Below, in pieces: positions 8,845-17,245 of a stretch of 64,000 nt of DNA (positions within the stretch are counted from its first letter, which is position 1; the number at the start of each line of letters is the position of its first letter). The stretch lies in NCBI GenBank assembly GCA_016721735.1, contig JADKHM010000019.1, forward strand, positions 124,001 to 188,000. The letters run 5' to 3'. Below the pieces are notes generated by a model. That model saw nothing but the letters and a program-made list of their open reading frames with translations, was not told the origin of the DNA and did no database searches. The position numbers and the translations under genes were made by a program. Source of the stretch: Flavobacterium sp. GTDB lineage: Bacteria > Bacteroidota > Bacteroidia > Flavobacteriales > Flavobacteriaceae.

Positions 8845-9120
8845 ATGGCATTAAAAATTAAACCACTTTCAGATCGAGTTCTTATCGAACCTGTCGCTGC
8901 AGAAACCAAAACAGCGTCTGGAATTTTCATACCAGACACAGCGAAAGAAAAACCACAAAAAGGAACGGTTGTAGCAGTTGGAAATGGGACTAAAGATCAC
9001 GCAATGACTGTAAAAATCGGCGATACCGTCTTGTACGGAAAGTACGCAGGAACGGAGCTAAAATTAGACGGTAAAGACTATTTGATGATGCGCGAAGACG
9101 ATATTCTAGCGATAATCTAA
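8845..9120 (+). CDS. groES: co-chaperonin GroES
   Basis: The 91-residue heptameric lid of the chaperonin. It opens with IKPLSDRVLIEP, contains the mobile loop region ETKTASGIFIPDTAKEKP, and ends with YLMMREDDILAII. The size is standard. It lies 35 bases before groEL in the usual two-gene operon. No CIRCE inverted repeat is present upstream. The upstream DNA has TTGTCAG and GGATGGCATATT words (about 8760-8790) that may contribute to stress control, but no known site can be assigned. Confidence 0.98.
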   Translation: MALKIKPLSDRVLIEPVAAETKTASGIFIPDTAKEKPQKGTVVAVGNGTKDHAMTVKIGDTVLYGKYAGTELKLDGKDYLMMREDDILAII

Positions 9121-9155
9121 TTCGATAATTTAAATAAAAATAAAAGCAAAATAAA

Positions 9156-10784
9156 ATGGCAAAAGATATAAAATTTGATATTGAAGCACGTGACGGACTA
9201 AAACGTGGTGTAGACGCATTAGCAAACGCTGTTAAAGTAACATTGGGTCCAAAAGGACGTAACGTAATTATCGGAAAATCTTTCGGTGGACCAAACGTAA
9301 CCAAAGACGGTGTAACTGTAGCCAAAGAAATTGAATTGCAAGACCCGCTAGAAAACATGGGAGCGCAAATGGTAAAAGAAGTGGCTTCGAAAACGAACGA
9401 CTTGGCAGGAGACGGAACTACAACTGCAACCGTACTTGCACAAGCTATTGTAAAAGAAGGCTTGAAAAACGTTGCTGCAGGTGCCAATCCAATGGATCTA
9501 AAACGTGGAATTGACAAAGCAGTTGAAGCCATTGTTGCCGACCTTGGAAAACAAGCCAAAGTAGTTGGAAGCAGCTCTGAGAAAATCAAACAAATTGCGT
9601 CAATTTCAGCAAACAATGACGAAGTTATTGGTGAATTAATTGCCAATGCTTTTGCAAAAGTAGGTAAAGAAGGTGTAATTACTGTTGAAGAAGCCAAAGG
9701 AACTGAAACTTACGTTGATGTAGTTGAGGGAATGCAATTCGACAGAGGTTATTTATCTCCTTATTTCGTAACAAATCCCGAGAAAATGGAAGCAGAATTA
9801 GAAAATCCATATATTCTGCTTTACGATAAAAAAGTATCTTCCTTAAAAGAACTACTACCTGTACTTGAGCCAGTGGCACAATCAGGGAAGCCTTTATTGA
9901 TTATCGCTGAAGATGTAGATGGTGAAGCACTATCAACTTTGGTGGTAAATAAATTACGAGGCGCACTAAAAATCGCTGCTGTAAAAGCACCAGGTTTTGG
10001 TGACAGAAGAAAAGCGATGTTGGAAGATATTGCCATACTAACAGGCGGAACCGTGATTTCTGAGGAAAGAGGTTATACTCTAGAAAACACAACAATCGAC
10101 ATGCTTGGTACAGCAAAAAGAGTTACTATCGATAAAGACAATACCACAGTGGTTAGCGGAGCTGGAGATGCGGATATGATCAAGAATCGCGTGAATCAAA
10201 TCAAAGGTCAAATGGAAGCGACCACCTCTGATTACGATAGAGAAAAATTGCAAGAGCGTTTGGCTAAATTAGCTGGAGGCGTTGCTGTTCTTTATGTAGG
10301 TGCTGCGTCTGAAGTAGAAATGAAAGAGAAAAAAGACCGCGTTGACGATGCCTTACATGCCACTCGTGCCGCTGTCGAAGAAGGCATTGTTGCTGGAGGT
10401 GGCGTGGCGTTACTACGCGCAAAAAGTGCTTTGAAAAACGTTAAAGCAGATAACGCTGATGAAGCAACAGGAATTCAAATTATTTCTCGTGCTGTAGAAT
10501 CGCCGCTAAGAACTATTGTTGAAAATGCTGGCCTTGAAGGTTCTGTGGTTGTTGCAAAAGTGGCCGAAGGCAAAGGCGATTTCGGGTACAACGCCAAAAC
10601 GGATGAATATGTAGACATGCTCAAAGCTGGAATCATCGATCCGAAAAAAGTTACCCGTGTGGCCTTAGAAAATGCGGCTTCGGTTGCAGGAATGATCCTA
10701 ACGACAGAATGTGCTTTGGTGGAAATTAAAGAAGAAAACGCCGGTGGAATGCCAATGGGTGGCGGAATGCCGGGAATGATGTAA
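9156..10784 (+). CDS. groEL: chaperonin GroEL
   Basis: The 542-residue chaperonin that folds proteins in an ATP-driven cycle with GroES. The ATP site DGTTTATVLAQAI is near residue 90, the GroEL signature AAVEEGIVAGGG near 405, and the C-terminal tail is a GGMPMGGGMPGMM repeat. All hallmarks are intact and full length. It is co-transcribed with groES and closed by a terminator shared with the convergent dedA gene. Confidence 0.99.
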   Translation: MAKDIKFDIEARDGLKRGVDALANAVKVTLGPKGRNVIIGKSFGGPNVTKDGVTVAKEIELQDPLENMGAQMVKEVASKTNDLAGDGTTTATVLAQAIVKEGLKNVAAGANPMDLKRGIDKAVEAIVADLGKQAKVVGSSSEKIKQIASISANNDEVIGELIANAFAKVGKEGVITVEEAKGTETYVDVVEGMQFDRGYLSPYFVTNPEKMEAELENPYILLYDKKVSSLKELLPVLEPVAQSGKPLLIIAEDVDGEALSTLVVNKLRGALKIAAVKAPGFGDRRKAMLEDIAILTGGTVISEERGYTLENTTIDMLGTAKRVTIDKDNTTVVSGAGDADMIKNRVNQIKGQMEATTSDYDREKLQERLAKLAGGVAVLYVGAASEVEMKEKKDRVDDALHATRAAVEEGIVAGGGVALLRAKSALKNVKADNADEATGIQIISRAVESPLRTIVENAGLEGSVVVAKVAEGKGDFGYNAKTDEYVDMLKAGIIDPKKVTRVALENAASVAGMILTTECALVEIKEENAGGMPMGGGMPGMM

Positions 10785-10802
10785 AATCAATTTTTATAAA
10801 AT

Positions 10803-10839
10803 AAAAAAATCCGAAGTTCTTAAGCTTCGGATTTTTTTT
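10803..10839. terminator. bidirectional terminator between groEL and the DedA gene
   Basis: AAAAAATCCGAAG pairs with CTTCGGATTTTTT around an 8-base loop. Runs of A before and T after the stem let it serve both converging transcripts. It touches the last codons of the minus-strand gene. Confidence 0.9.
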
Positions 10840-11533
10840 ATAAATGATCTTGATCGGATGGTTTTGCAGTTCTTTTTTTGAGCAACTTCATCAAAACAGG
10901 AAAGGTCGATATTAAAATAATTCCAATAACAATCCACTCAATATGATGTTTGAGATCGATGCCTTGTTTGAGAAAAACGCCGTACAAATAGTGGCCAGCG
11001 AATATAAGAACGAACGACCATAAGAACGAACTTAATATATTAAAGAACATAAACTTCTTTTTATCCATCGAAACGATTCCAGCAACAATCGGTGCAAATG
11101 TTCGGAAAATTGGAAGGAATCGGGCAAAAACAATCGCTTTACCACCATACTTTTCAAAGAAATCTTTCGACTGCAATAAGTACTTTTTCTTAAACCAGAA
11201 CGTATCTTCTTTCTTAAATAAATAATAGCCACTTTTAGCTCCAAACCAATAGCCTGTCATGTTACCGAAAATTCCCGCAACTGCAACTGCGGTAGATAAG
11301 AGCGTTACGTTGATAAAATCACTGTCCAAAAAAGCGACATTCTGAACCAAGTCTCGGCTGTAAATACCAGATAAAAAAAGTAAACTATCTCCGGGCAGAA
11401 AAAATCCTGCAAACAAACCAGTCTCGGCGAAAACAATAAACAAAACAATGTACAACCCGAGTTGGATTCCAGCAATCTCAAATGTGATATAAAACTCTGG
11501 ATTTAGTAATTGGGTCCATTCGAATTGATTCAT
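10838..11533 (-). CDS. DedA-family (VTT domain) membrane protein
   Basis: A 231-residue integral membrane protein of the DedA/SNARE-associated family; some members move undecaprenyl phosphate or phosphatidylethanolamine across the inner membrane. Hydrophobic spans lie at about 22-52, 75-95, 140-160, 170-185 and 195-215. The DedA signatures are ETGLFAGFFLPGDSLLFLSG (41-60) and FARFLPIFRTFAPIVAG (about 133-149), with the essential acidic and arginine residues present. It stands alone, convergent with groEL. Confidence 0.93.
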   Translation of the reverse strand: MNQFEWTQLLNPEFYITFEIAGIQLGLYIVLFIVFAETGLFAGFFLPGDSLLFLSGIYSRDLVQNVAFLDSDFINVTLLSTAVAVAGIFGNMTGYWFGAKSGYYLFKKEDTFWFKKKYLLQSKDFFEKYGGKAIVFARFLPIFRTFAPIVAGIVSMDKKKFMFFNILSSFLWSFVLIFAGHYLYGVFLKQGIDLKHHIEWIVIGIILISTFPVLMKLLKKRTAKPSDQDHL

Positions 11534-11630
11534 ATACTTAGACTATCATTATTAATTAAAGGTTGTGAAAGTAAGAATAATTTACCTTAACAACAATGAA
11601 TTGGTTTATTTTAAAGTAATCTTAACGCAA

Positions 11631-11975
11631 CTACTTTTTTCTTTCATACCGACAACAATGGTGCAAGTTGTCGTAAACTTCATCAGTAGCTTTTTCCTCA
11701 TCAGTATCATGACCCACTTTAGCAATTGCTTTCTTTACTACTGAAATCGACGTTTTTTCCTCATTAACAATCAAACTCAGCTGATGCGTTTCAACTGACC
11801 ACACCGCCGATTTTACCCCAGAAACACTGTAAGCCGCTTTCTCAATTCGCTTTTTGCATTGCTCACAATTGCCATTAACTTCAATAGAATGCTTTGCGTT
11901 TTTATTCTTCTTTTCCTGCGCCTGTGCTGATAGTCCCACGAAAACCATACACAATATCAAAACAATATTTTTCAT
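11631..11975 (-). CDS. secreted heavy-metal-associated (HMA) domain protein
   Basis: A signal peptide (MKNIVLILCMVFVGLSAQAQ) leads to one HMA-like domain of about 70 residues. Its metal site is CEQC (Cys37, Cys40) in IEVNGNCEQCKKRIEKAAY. It ends with HHCCRYERKK, adding a vicinal Cys pair (107-108) and two His. The ORF is open 26 codons further upstream, but the ATG at 11975 gives a proper signal peptide, so I chose it. It lies 22 bases after the TonB receptor on the same strand and probably binds copper or a similar ion in the periplasm. The metal is inferred. Confidence 0.85.
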   Translation of the reverse strand: MKNIVLILCMVFVGLSAQAQEKKNKNAKHSIEVNGNCEQCKKRIEKAAYSVSGVKSAVWSVETHQLSLIVNEEKTSISVVKKAIAKVGHDTDEEKATDEVYDNLHHCCRYERKK

Positions 11976-11997
11976 TTTTTTATTTTTAATTTTTAGT

Positions 11998-14010
11998 TTA
12001 TCTAATTTTAAATCGTAGCCCTGCATAAAACATCTGCCCAAAAACTGGCGCATAAATCACAGAGGTGTCAAAGTTAGATCCGAACGGATTCGATGCGCCT
12101 AAGATTGCTTTCCTTTGACGGTAATTCCCAATATTTTCTCCTCCAAAATACATCTCAAAAGTACGCGATTGCTGCAAGGTAACCTGCATATTTAAGGTCG
12201 AAAAAGAAGGCGAGAATTCCGGTAACCTATCTGCTTCAATATTGGTTGCCGTGTTCGGAAGTTGTTGTCTTCCAAACCAATTGACCGTTGCATCCATGCG
12301 CCATTGTTGACCTTCATCAGAAATATGTGTTGCATATTCCACGTTTGCAAAAAATCGATGTTTGGCTTGCAATGGGCGCTGATACGTTCCAGAAAGATAG
12401 TCTGTTGCAATGTCATAAAACTTGTATGCTGTTCTTAAATCTAAATGTTCAACCAATTCGATATTAAAATCTACTTGCAAACTGTTGGCAAATGATTTTC
12501 CTTTTAGATTGTAAAAGACCGCTTTCTGTGGACTTTCAAACAAGTCAACCACGGCTTGATTTTGAAAATCAGTTCGATAAAAATCCAATCCAACATCAGC
12601 TTTTCTGCCGAAAAGAACAAATTTTTGTCCAAAACTAACTCCATAGTTCCATGCGATTTCAGGATCTAACCCATAGATTTTTCCTTTCGTATCCAGAATT
12701 TCGAATTGTCTTGAACTTGCAAAAAGTTGTTGATTCTCGGCAAAAATATTGGCCGCCCTTTTTCCTCGTCCTGCAGAAAACCGAATTACCCCGTTTTCCC
12801 ATGGATTGTATCGCAAATGCAAGCGCGGTGTCGCAAAGACGCCAAGTCGATTGTGATAGTCTACTCGCCCACCTAAAATCACACTGAAATTATCTTGATT
12901 GTCATAAGTGTATTCGAAAAAACTGCCCGCGGAATTGTCTATTCTACTGTAGTCACCAGTATTTACAAATTCCTGATACTGATCGGAGGTAAAGTTGAAA
13001 CCAGCCGCAAATTTATTTTTGATATTGCCGATAATGGAGTTAAATATCAAATTGGAGTAATAACTACTTTGTTTAATGTCGTAGGTGTTTAAACCGAAAT
13101 AGGAACTTTGACGATGACTACTGTACGCATTTTGAAAACCAATACTCTGGCCAGGAATGTCTTTGAAAACATAACCGACTTTTGAAGTAAAATCGAAACG
13201 CTCGGTATTGATTTCAGAACCCCAAAAATTGGTTGTCAATTTATCTCGGTCTTTGTTGAAGCCAACTTCGCCAGTCTGCTTTTCATCATTCATATACTTG
13301 ACACTAAAAAAGGAAACCAGTCCCAAGTCTTGATTGGCATACTGCCATCTATTGATCAAATTGACTTGCTTTCCCAGCGGATTGTCCAAGAACCCATCTC
13401 CATTTTGATCGTTTTTTGCCACGCGAGTATTACCATGTACGAACAGACTTGTTGCCCATTTAGGTGATATTTTTTTGTTGAAATGAGTATTCAATTCATA
13501 ACGAGAATCCGTCGAACCATACGCATTCAAGAAAAACGGAATGTCATTTAACGGTTTGAGCAATTCGGTATTGATTTGTCCAGAGATGCTTTCGTAACCG
13601 TTTACGACCGAACCTGCACCTTTGGTAATTTGAATGCTTTCGACCCAAGTTCCTGGCGTAAAGGACAGTCCGTAGGCTTGAGAAGCGCCACGAACTGAAG
13701 GAATATTTTCTTCCGTAATCATCAAATATGGACTTGTCAAACCCAGCATTTTGATTTGCTTGGTTCCCGTTAGCGCATCGGAAAAATTGACATCAATAGA
13801 CGGATTGGTTTCAAAGCTTTCCGCCAAATTACAACACGCAGCTTTGAGCAATTCCTTGCTTGTCATAATAGATGAGTTGCTCGTAATAGTGAGTGATTTT
13901 AATATACTTTTTCTTGCAGATTCTACCTTTACTGTTTTCAACGTATCCTGAGCCAATAGCTGAAACGAGTAGAACATCATTACCATAAGTAATGGAAGTT
14001 GATTTTTCAT
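11998..14010 (-). CDS. TonB-dependent outer-membrane receptor, probable metal (copper) uptake
   Basis: A 670-residue receptor with a 21-residue signal peptide ending LLAQ. A plug domain covers about 25-150 and the rest is a 22-strand-type barrel ending in GLRFKIR. It lacks the N-terminal carboxypeptidase-like domain of SusC-type receptors. The plug carries a vicinal cysteine pair (Cys59-Cys60, AACCNLAESFETNPS), and related receptors next to HMA proteins keep this sequence. The HYC_CC_PP gene upstream and HMA gene downstream point to import or sensing of copper; this is inference from context. Confidence 0.9.
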   Translation of the reverse strand: MKNQLPLLMVMMFYSFQLLAQDTLKTVKVESARKSILKSLTITSNSSIMTSKELLKAACCNLAESFETNPSIDVNFSDALTGTKQIKMLGLTSPYLMITEENIPSVRGASQAYGLSFTPGTWVESIQITKGAGSVVNGYESISGQINTELLKPLNDIPFFLNAYGSTDSRYELNTHFNKKISPKWATSLFVHGNTRVAKNDQNGDGFLDNPLGKQVNLINRWQYANQDLGLVSFFSVKYMNDEKQTGEVGFNKDRDKLTTNFWGSEINTERFDFTSKVGYVFKDIPGQSIGFQNAYSSHRQSSYFGLNTYDIKQSSYYSNLIFNSIIGNIKNKFAAGFNFTSDQYQEFVNTGDYSRIDNSAGSFFEYTYDNQDNFSVILGGRVDYHNRLGVFATPRLHLRYNPWENGVIRFSAGRGKRAANIFAENQQLFASSRQFEILDTKGKIYGLDPEIAWNYGVSFGQKFVLFGRKADVGLDFYRTDFQNQAVVDLFESPQKAVFYNLKGKSFANSLQVDFNIELVEHLDLRTAYKFYDIATDYLSGTYQRPLQAKHRFFANVEYATHISDEGQQWRMDATVNWFGRQQLPNTATNIEADRLPEFSPSFSTLNMQVTLQQSRTFEMYFGGENIGNYRQRKAILGASNPFGSNFDTSVIYAPVFGQMFYAGLRFKIR

Positions 14011-14060
14011 AATAATATTCTAATGTTTTTATAATGGAATTATTTTCCTTTCAAAAAACA

Positions 14061-14468
14061 CTATAATTGATCATAAAAAATATACTGCGAATACAACTTA
14101 AAAAGTGGAGGTGCGTGAGATTGGAATGAATATTCGGCGCAATTCTCATTTTCATTAATCGAAAACGGCGCAAAAACAATTGGATGCCAAGCTTCAAATA
14201 CCGCTGCATTAATAGCATCCATGTGGATTGTAAAAACAGTAGCTTGGTCGGTTTTCTTTTCAAAATGAACGACTTTGTCTGAACAACAATGGGATTGTTT
14301 TTCAACGCTACCGCAACAATTTTCCTCCGCAGCTGCAGAATCAAATTTCGTATTAAGTGATACAGAAGCAATTTCATCACCACAATAATGCACATTCATC
14401 GCTAGTCCCATGTTCGAAAGGAACAGGAAAAAAGCTAAGAAAAGGCTTATGGGTTTTTGAAATTTCAT
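14061..14468 (-). CDS. HYC_CC_PP-family protein (putative metal-binding, exported)
   Basis: A 135-residue protein with a signal peptide (MKFQKPISLFLAFFLFLSNMGLA). It shows the motifs that name the family: HYC (27-29, NVHYCGDEI), CC pairs (51-52 in ENCCGS and 61-62 in SHCCSD) and PP (120-121 in HAPPLFKLY). Five Cys and several His suggest metal binding at the envelope. It starts the minus-strand module ahead of the TonB receptor (50 bases) and the HMA protein. The -7 box TACTTTTG ends four bases before the ATG, so the mRNA may be leaderless. The function is not established. Confidence 0.85.
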   Translation of the reverse strand: MKFQKPISLFLAFFLFLSNMGLAMNVHYCGDEIASVSLNTKFDSAAAEENCCGSVEKQSHCCSDKVVHFEKKTDQATVFTIHMDAINAAVFEAWHPIVFAPFSINENENCAEYSFQSHAPPLFKLYSQYIFYDQL

Positions 14469-14472
14469 GTCG

Positions 14473-14480
14473 CAAAAGTA
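14473..14480 (-). promoter_or_regulatory. -7 promoter box TACTTTTG, four bases from the start codon
   Basis: An exact TAnnTTTG match separated by CGAC from the ATG of the HYC_CC_PP gene. Transcription from it would begin at or next to the start codon. A possible TTG -33 lies 23 bases further upstream. Confidence 0.55.
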
Positions 14481-14521
14481 AGAATTAAACAGAAGTCGAA
14501 AACCAAAATCTTGTTAAATAT

Positions 14522-15877
14522 TTACAATTCAACTTCTTGACCCATCAAAGGAACGACACAGTCAAATCCGTATTTTTCTTGAATCTTAATACGAAGTTCA
14601 TCTGCTGGTTGGTTCTCGCCGTGCACCAAGAAAACTTTGGTCGGCTTATTTTCTAGCGCGCTCAACCAATTCAGTAGATCATTTTGATCGCCATGAGCTG
14701 ACAAACTTTGAATTTCGAGAATTTTAGCATGAACTGGATAATATTTCCCTCGGATTTTGATGTCTTTTGCTCCTTCTAATAATTTTCGGCCACGCGTACC
14801 TTCGGCTTGATAGCCAATAATAATGACTGTGGTTTCCGGCAACTCTATATAGCGTTCCAGATAACTTAAAACGCGACCACCCGTAATCATTCCGCTTGCC
14901 GCAATAATCACTTTCGGTTGATCGTCAAAAATCGTTGCAATGGTTTCCTGATAGTCCGAATTCATCGAAAACATTTTGCACATAGCAACATATTCATGTT
15001 CTGGAATTTTGTGCCATTTTTTGCTGTTTTCAAAAACTTGCAGCACACTGATTCCCATAGGCGTATCGATAACGTAGGGTATTTCTGGAATCCGCCCTTC
15101 TTCTTTGAGCTGCCATAGCAAGTACATGATGGTTTGCGCACGTTCGACAGCAAAACTCGGAATAATAACTGTTCCGCCTTTTGCAACTGTATTGTTAATG
15201 TAGGATTCTAATTCCAATTTCACATCTGAATCCGGATGAAGTCGATTGCCATAAGTACTTTCTAAAAAAACATAATCCGCATGCTTTGGTTTGGTCGGCG
15301 CAAAAAGCAACACATCGTCATCTCGTCCAATATCTCCTGAAAAAATTAATGTTTTTCCCTCTACATTAAGTTGAATACTACAAGCACCAATAATATGACC
15401 CGCATTGGTATACGTCGCAGAAATTTCAGCATCCAAACTAATCGATTCATTGGTTTTGATAACTCTAAAAAGTGGAAACACTTCTTCGGCTTGTTGTACG
15501 GTATATAAAGGTTCAGCTTTTTCGTGTTTCGAATATTTTCCCTTATTCGCCATATTGGCTTCTTCTTCTTGAATTTTGGCACTATCTAATAAAATTAATT
15601 TTGCAATGGCAGCGGTTGGACTTGTACAATAAATTTTTCCACTAAAACCTTGGGCCACCAATCGCGGCAGCCAACCACAATGGTCTAAATGTCCGTGAGT
15701 TAAAAGCACAAAATCAATCGTTGATGGCAGCACGGACAAAGGTTCCCAATTCAGTTCACGCAAAGGCTTGATGCCTTGAAACTGACCGCAATCAATTAAA
15801 ATACTAACACCATTGCTTTCAACCAAAGTTTTAGAACCTGTTACTGTACCTGCGCCGCCAAGAAATTTAATTTTCAT
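14522..15877 (-). CDS. MBL-fold/beta-CASP metallohydrolase (RNA-processing type)
   Basis: A 451-residue member of the CPSF73-like family. The metallo-beta-lactamase core has the two-zinc motif HGHLDHCGW (His61, His63, Asp65, His66), and later metal ligands include SGDIGRDDD. A beta-CASP insertion (about 200-380) contains SFAVERAQTI and ASGMITGGRVLSYL, followed by the closing HAKILEIQSLSAHGDQNDLL and VFLVHGE. Such proteins act as RNA endo- or exonucleases; the substrate here is not shown. The next gene on the strand is the ATP-cone protein 33 bases upstream, a possible operon partner. Confidence 0.92.
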   Translation of the reverse strand: MKIKFLGGAGTVTGSKTLVESNGVSILIDCGQFQGIKPLRELNWEPLSVLPSTIDFVLLTHGHLDHCGWLPRLVAQGFSGKIYCTSPTAAIAKLILLDSAKIQEEEANMANKGKYSKHEKAEPLYTVQQAEEVFPLFRVIKTNESISLDAEISATYTNAGHIIGACSIQLNVEGKTLIFSGDIGRDDDVLLFAPTKPKHADYVFLESTYGNRLHPDSDVKLELESYINNTVAKGGTVIIPSFAVERAQTIMYLLWQLKEEGRIPEIPYVIDTPMGISVLQVFENSKKWHKIPEHEYVAMCKMFSMNSDYQETIATIFDDQPKVIIAASGMITGGRVLSYLERYIELPETTVIIIGYQAEGTRGRKLLEGAKDIKIRGKYYPVHAKILEIQSLSAHGDQNDLLNWLSALENKPTKVFLVHGENQPADELRIKIQEKYGFDCVVPLMGQEVEL

Positions 15878-15910
15878 TTGAATTCCATTTAAATTATTGA
15901 AAAGATATCC

Positions 15911-16741
15911 TTAATAATAGGCACACAATGCTGTCGCTTCTTTCAAAACGTTCTTGATCCTATTGGGAGCTAAACCTATCTTTTCTAGACATTGATGATT
16001 GTTAATAATTTCCTTTACCATTAGCACATCCAAAATCAACAATTTATCTTTCTCTGCGATTGACAATGTGGTCAAACAAGTAATTGGATATAAGTGATGG
16101 GAATCGATTTTTGTTCTTAAGTTAAGTTCTTTAGGATAATCCCAGCTGAGCAACTGAATTCCCGAACAAGTCGCAAATGAAACCGCATCAGACGTAAAAC
16201 GATTGTTGGTAATGATCCAACACTTCGAAATGCGTTCTTTCCCAGAAAATAGCACGTGTAAATTCTCTTTCAAATCATTAAAGCGAGACAAGATATACAT
16301 TGGTACTTTGACATCGGTTGTTGCTTCACGGCCAGTGTGAAATTTACATTCCACCATCGCAATCACGCCATTCTTTCGAATCACAACGTCGAGTTCATGA
16401 GTAACACATTTCCCCGGTAAAGTCAAATTGGTTTGGGTTTCGTATTGCTCCGCTTCAAAAAGTCTAGCAATATATTTCTCAAAGAAAAACCCAGCAGGGC
16501 CAAGAAGTTGCAGTGCTTGTCGTAAGTTATATCGCGCCGCATGCGAATTGGAAGCTTTCTTTAGATACGCAAATGCCAATTTGTAGATTTGTTTAGTCGG
16601 CATTCCTTCAAAGATTTCCTTTTCAATACGATCCAAAATATCTTGAACTACGGTTGGGCCAGCGCCCGAACGGACTAAAGAATTACGAAGTTTTTGCGGG
16701 TCATAGTCAACCACATCACCCGAATGCTTTACTATTTTCAT
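15911..16741 (-). CDS. ATP-cone domain fused to a restriction-endonuclease-like domain
   Basis: A 276-residue protein. Residues 1-90 are an ATP-cone, the nucleotide-sensing module of ribonucleotide reductases and NrdR (IVKHSGDVVDYDPQKLRNSL, then KQIYKLAFAYLKK). Residues 105-225 look like a PD-(D/E)xK nuclease of the Mrr type: Asp118 in HELDVVI followed by Glu131-Cys-Lys133 in MVECKFHTG, the expected catalytic spacing. The C-terminal 50 residues are helical and end in a helix-hairpin-like KIGLAPNRIKNVLKEA. I know such fusions as uncharacterised proteins; a nucleotide-regulated nuclease is an inference. Confidence 0.82.
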   Translation of the reverse strand: MKIVKHSGDVVDYDPQKLRNSLVRSGAGPTVVQDILDRIEKEIFEGMPTKQIYKLAFAYLKKASNSHAARYNLRQALQLLGPAGFFFEKYIARLFEAEQYETQTNLTLPGKCVTHELDVVIRKNGVIAMVECKFHTGREATTDVKVPMYILSRFNDLKENLHVLFSGKERISKCWIITNNRFTSDAVSFATCSGIQLLSWDYPKELNLRTKIDSHHLYPITCLTTLSIAEKDKLLILDVLMVKEIINNHQCLEKIGLAPNRIKNVLKEATALCAYY

Positions 16742-16807
16742 GATTCCTTCATTAAGTTATGCTTTCATCATTAAGCACAAATAAAGATACGAAATAAAGC
16801 GCCTACT

Positions 16808-17245
16808 TCATTTTCTTTTGATAAAAATGGCTGGAATGAAAAGCAATAGCAAGATAGGTTGAATCAAAAATCGTCTCACATAAAACACCATAAAATTGTT
16901 ATTCTGGTCGCTAAAAAGTACCAAAACAAAAAAGGCCGAAATCAGCAAAACGAAAAAGAAGGCATACAAAACCGTGGCAAATTTTGTCAATCCCCAATCT
17001 TTAAAAAGACACCAGATAATCGCCAAAGAAAATACAGAGTTCAATCCAAAACGCAATCCCATACTCAAAAATAAAGACAAAGCGTCAAACTTTGGAAATG
17101 CCGAACTCAAATAATCATTCTTAAAATACCGTGAAAACGGATCGTAAAAGAGCCAATCCTCTAAAGCACGAATCGACACAAGGCAAAAAACCAAGATGGC
17201 AATAGCAACTACTTTATTCCGATTGAACTTAATCTTTTCTAGCAT
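16808..17245 (-). CDS. exosortase F system-associated protein
   Basis: A 145-residue membrane protein with about four hydrophobic spans (13-28, 55-80, 88-112, 125-141) and the conserved opening RALEDWLFYDPFSRYFK. I recognise it as the small partner always found beside exosortase F in flavobacteria. Its start overlaps the xrtF stop by 17 bases, which indicates translational coupling. The role is not known; a structural or targeting partner of XrtF is plausible. Confidence 0.88.
   Translation of the reverse strand: MLEKIKFNRNKVVAIAILVFCLVSIRALEDWLFYDPFSRYFKNDYLSSAFPKFDALSLFLSMGLRFGLNSVFSLAIIWCLFKDWGLTKFATVLYAFFFVLLISAFFVLVLFSDQNNNFMVFYVRRFLIQPILLLLFIPAIFIKRK

Noticed and set aside
8990..9697. 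A 235-codon minus-strand frame opposite groES/groEL
   Set aside because: It is antisense to two highly conserved genes, and its sequence is their codon shadow.
14051..14395. A 114-codon minus-strand frame overlapping the HYC_CC_PP gene
   Set aside because: It is a shifted shadow of the 14061-14468 gene, which has the signal peptide and family motifs.
15911..16741. Type IV restriction (Mrr) defence system
   Set aside because: Only the nuclease-like core is present, with an ATP-cone in place of a modified-base-binding domain and no partner defence genes.
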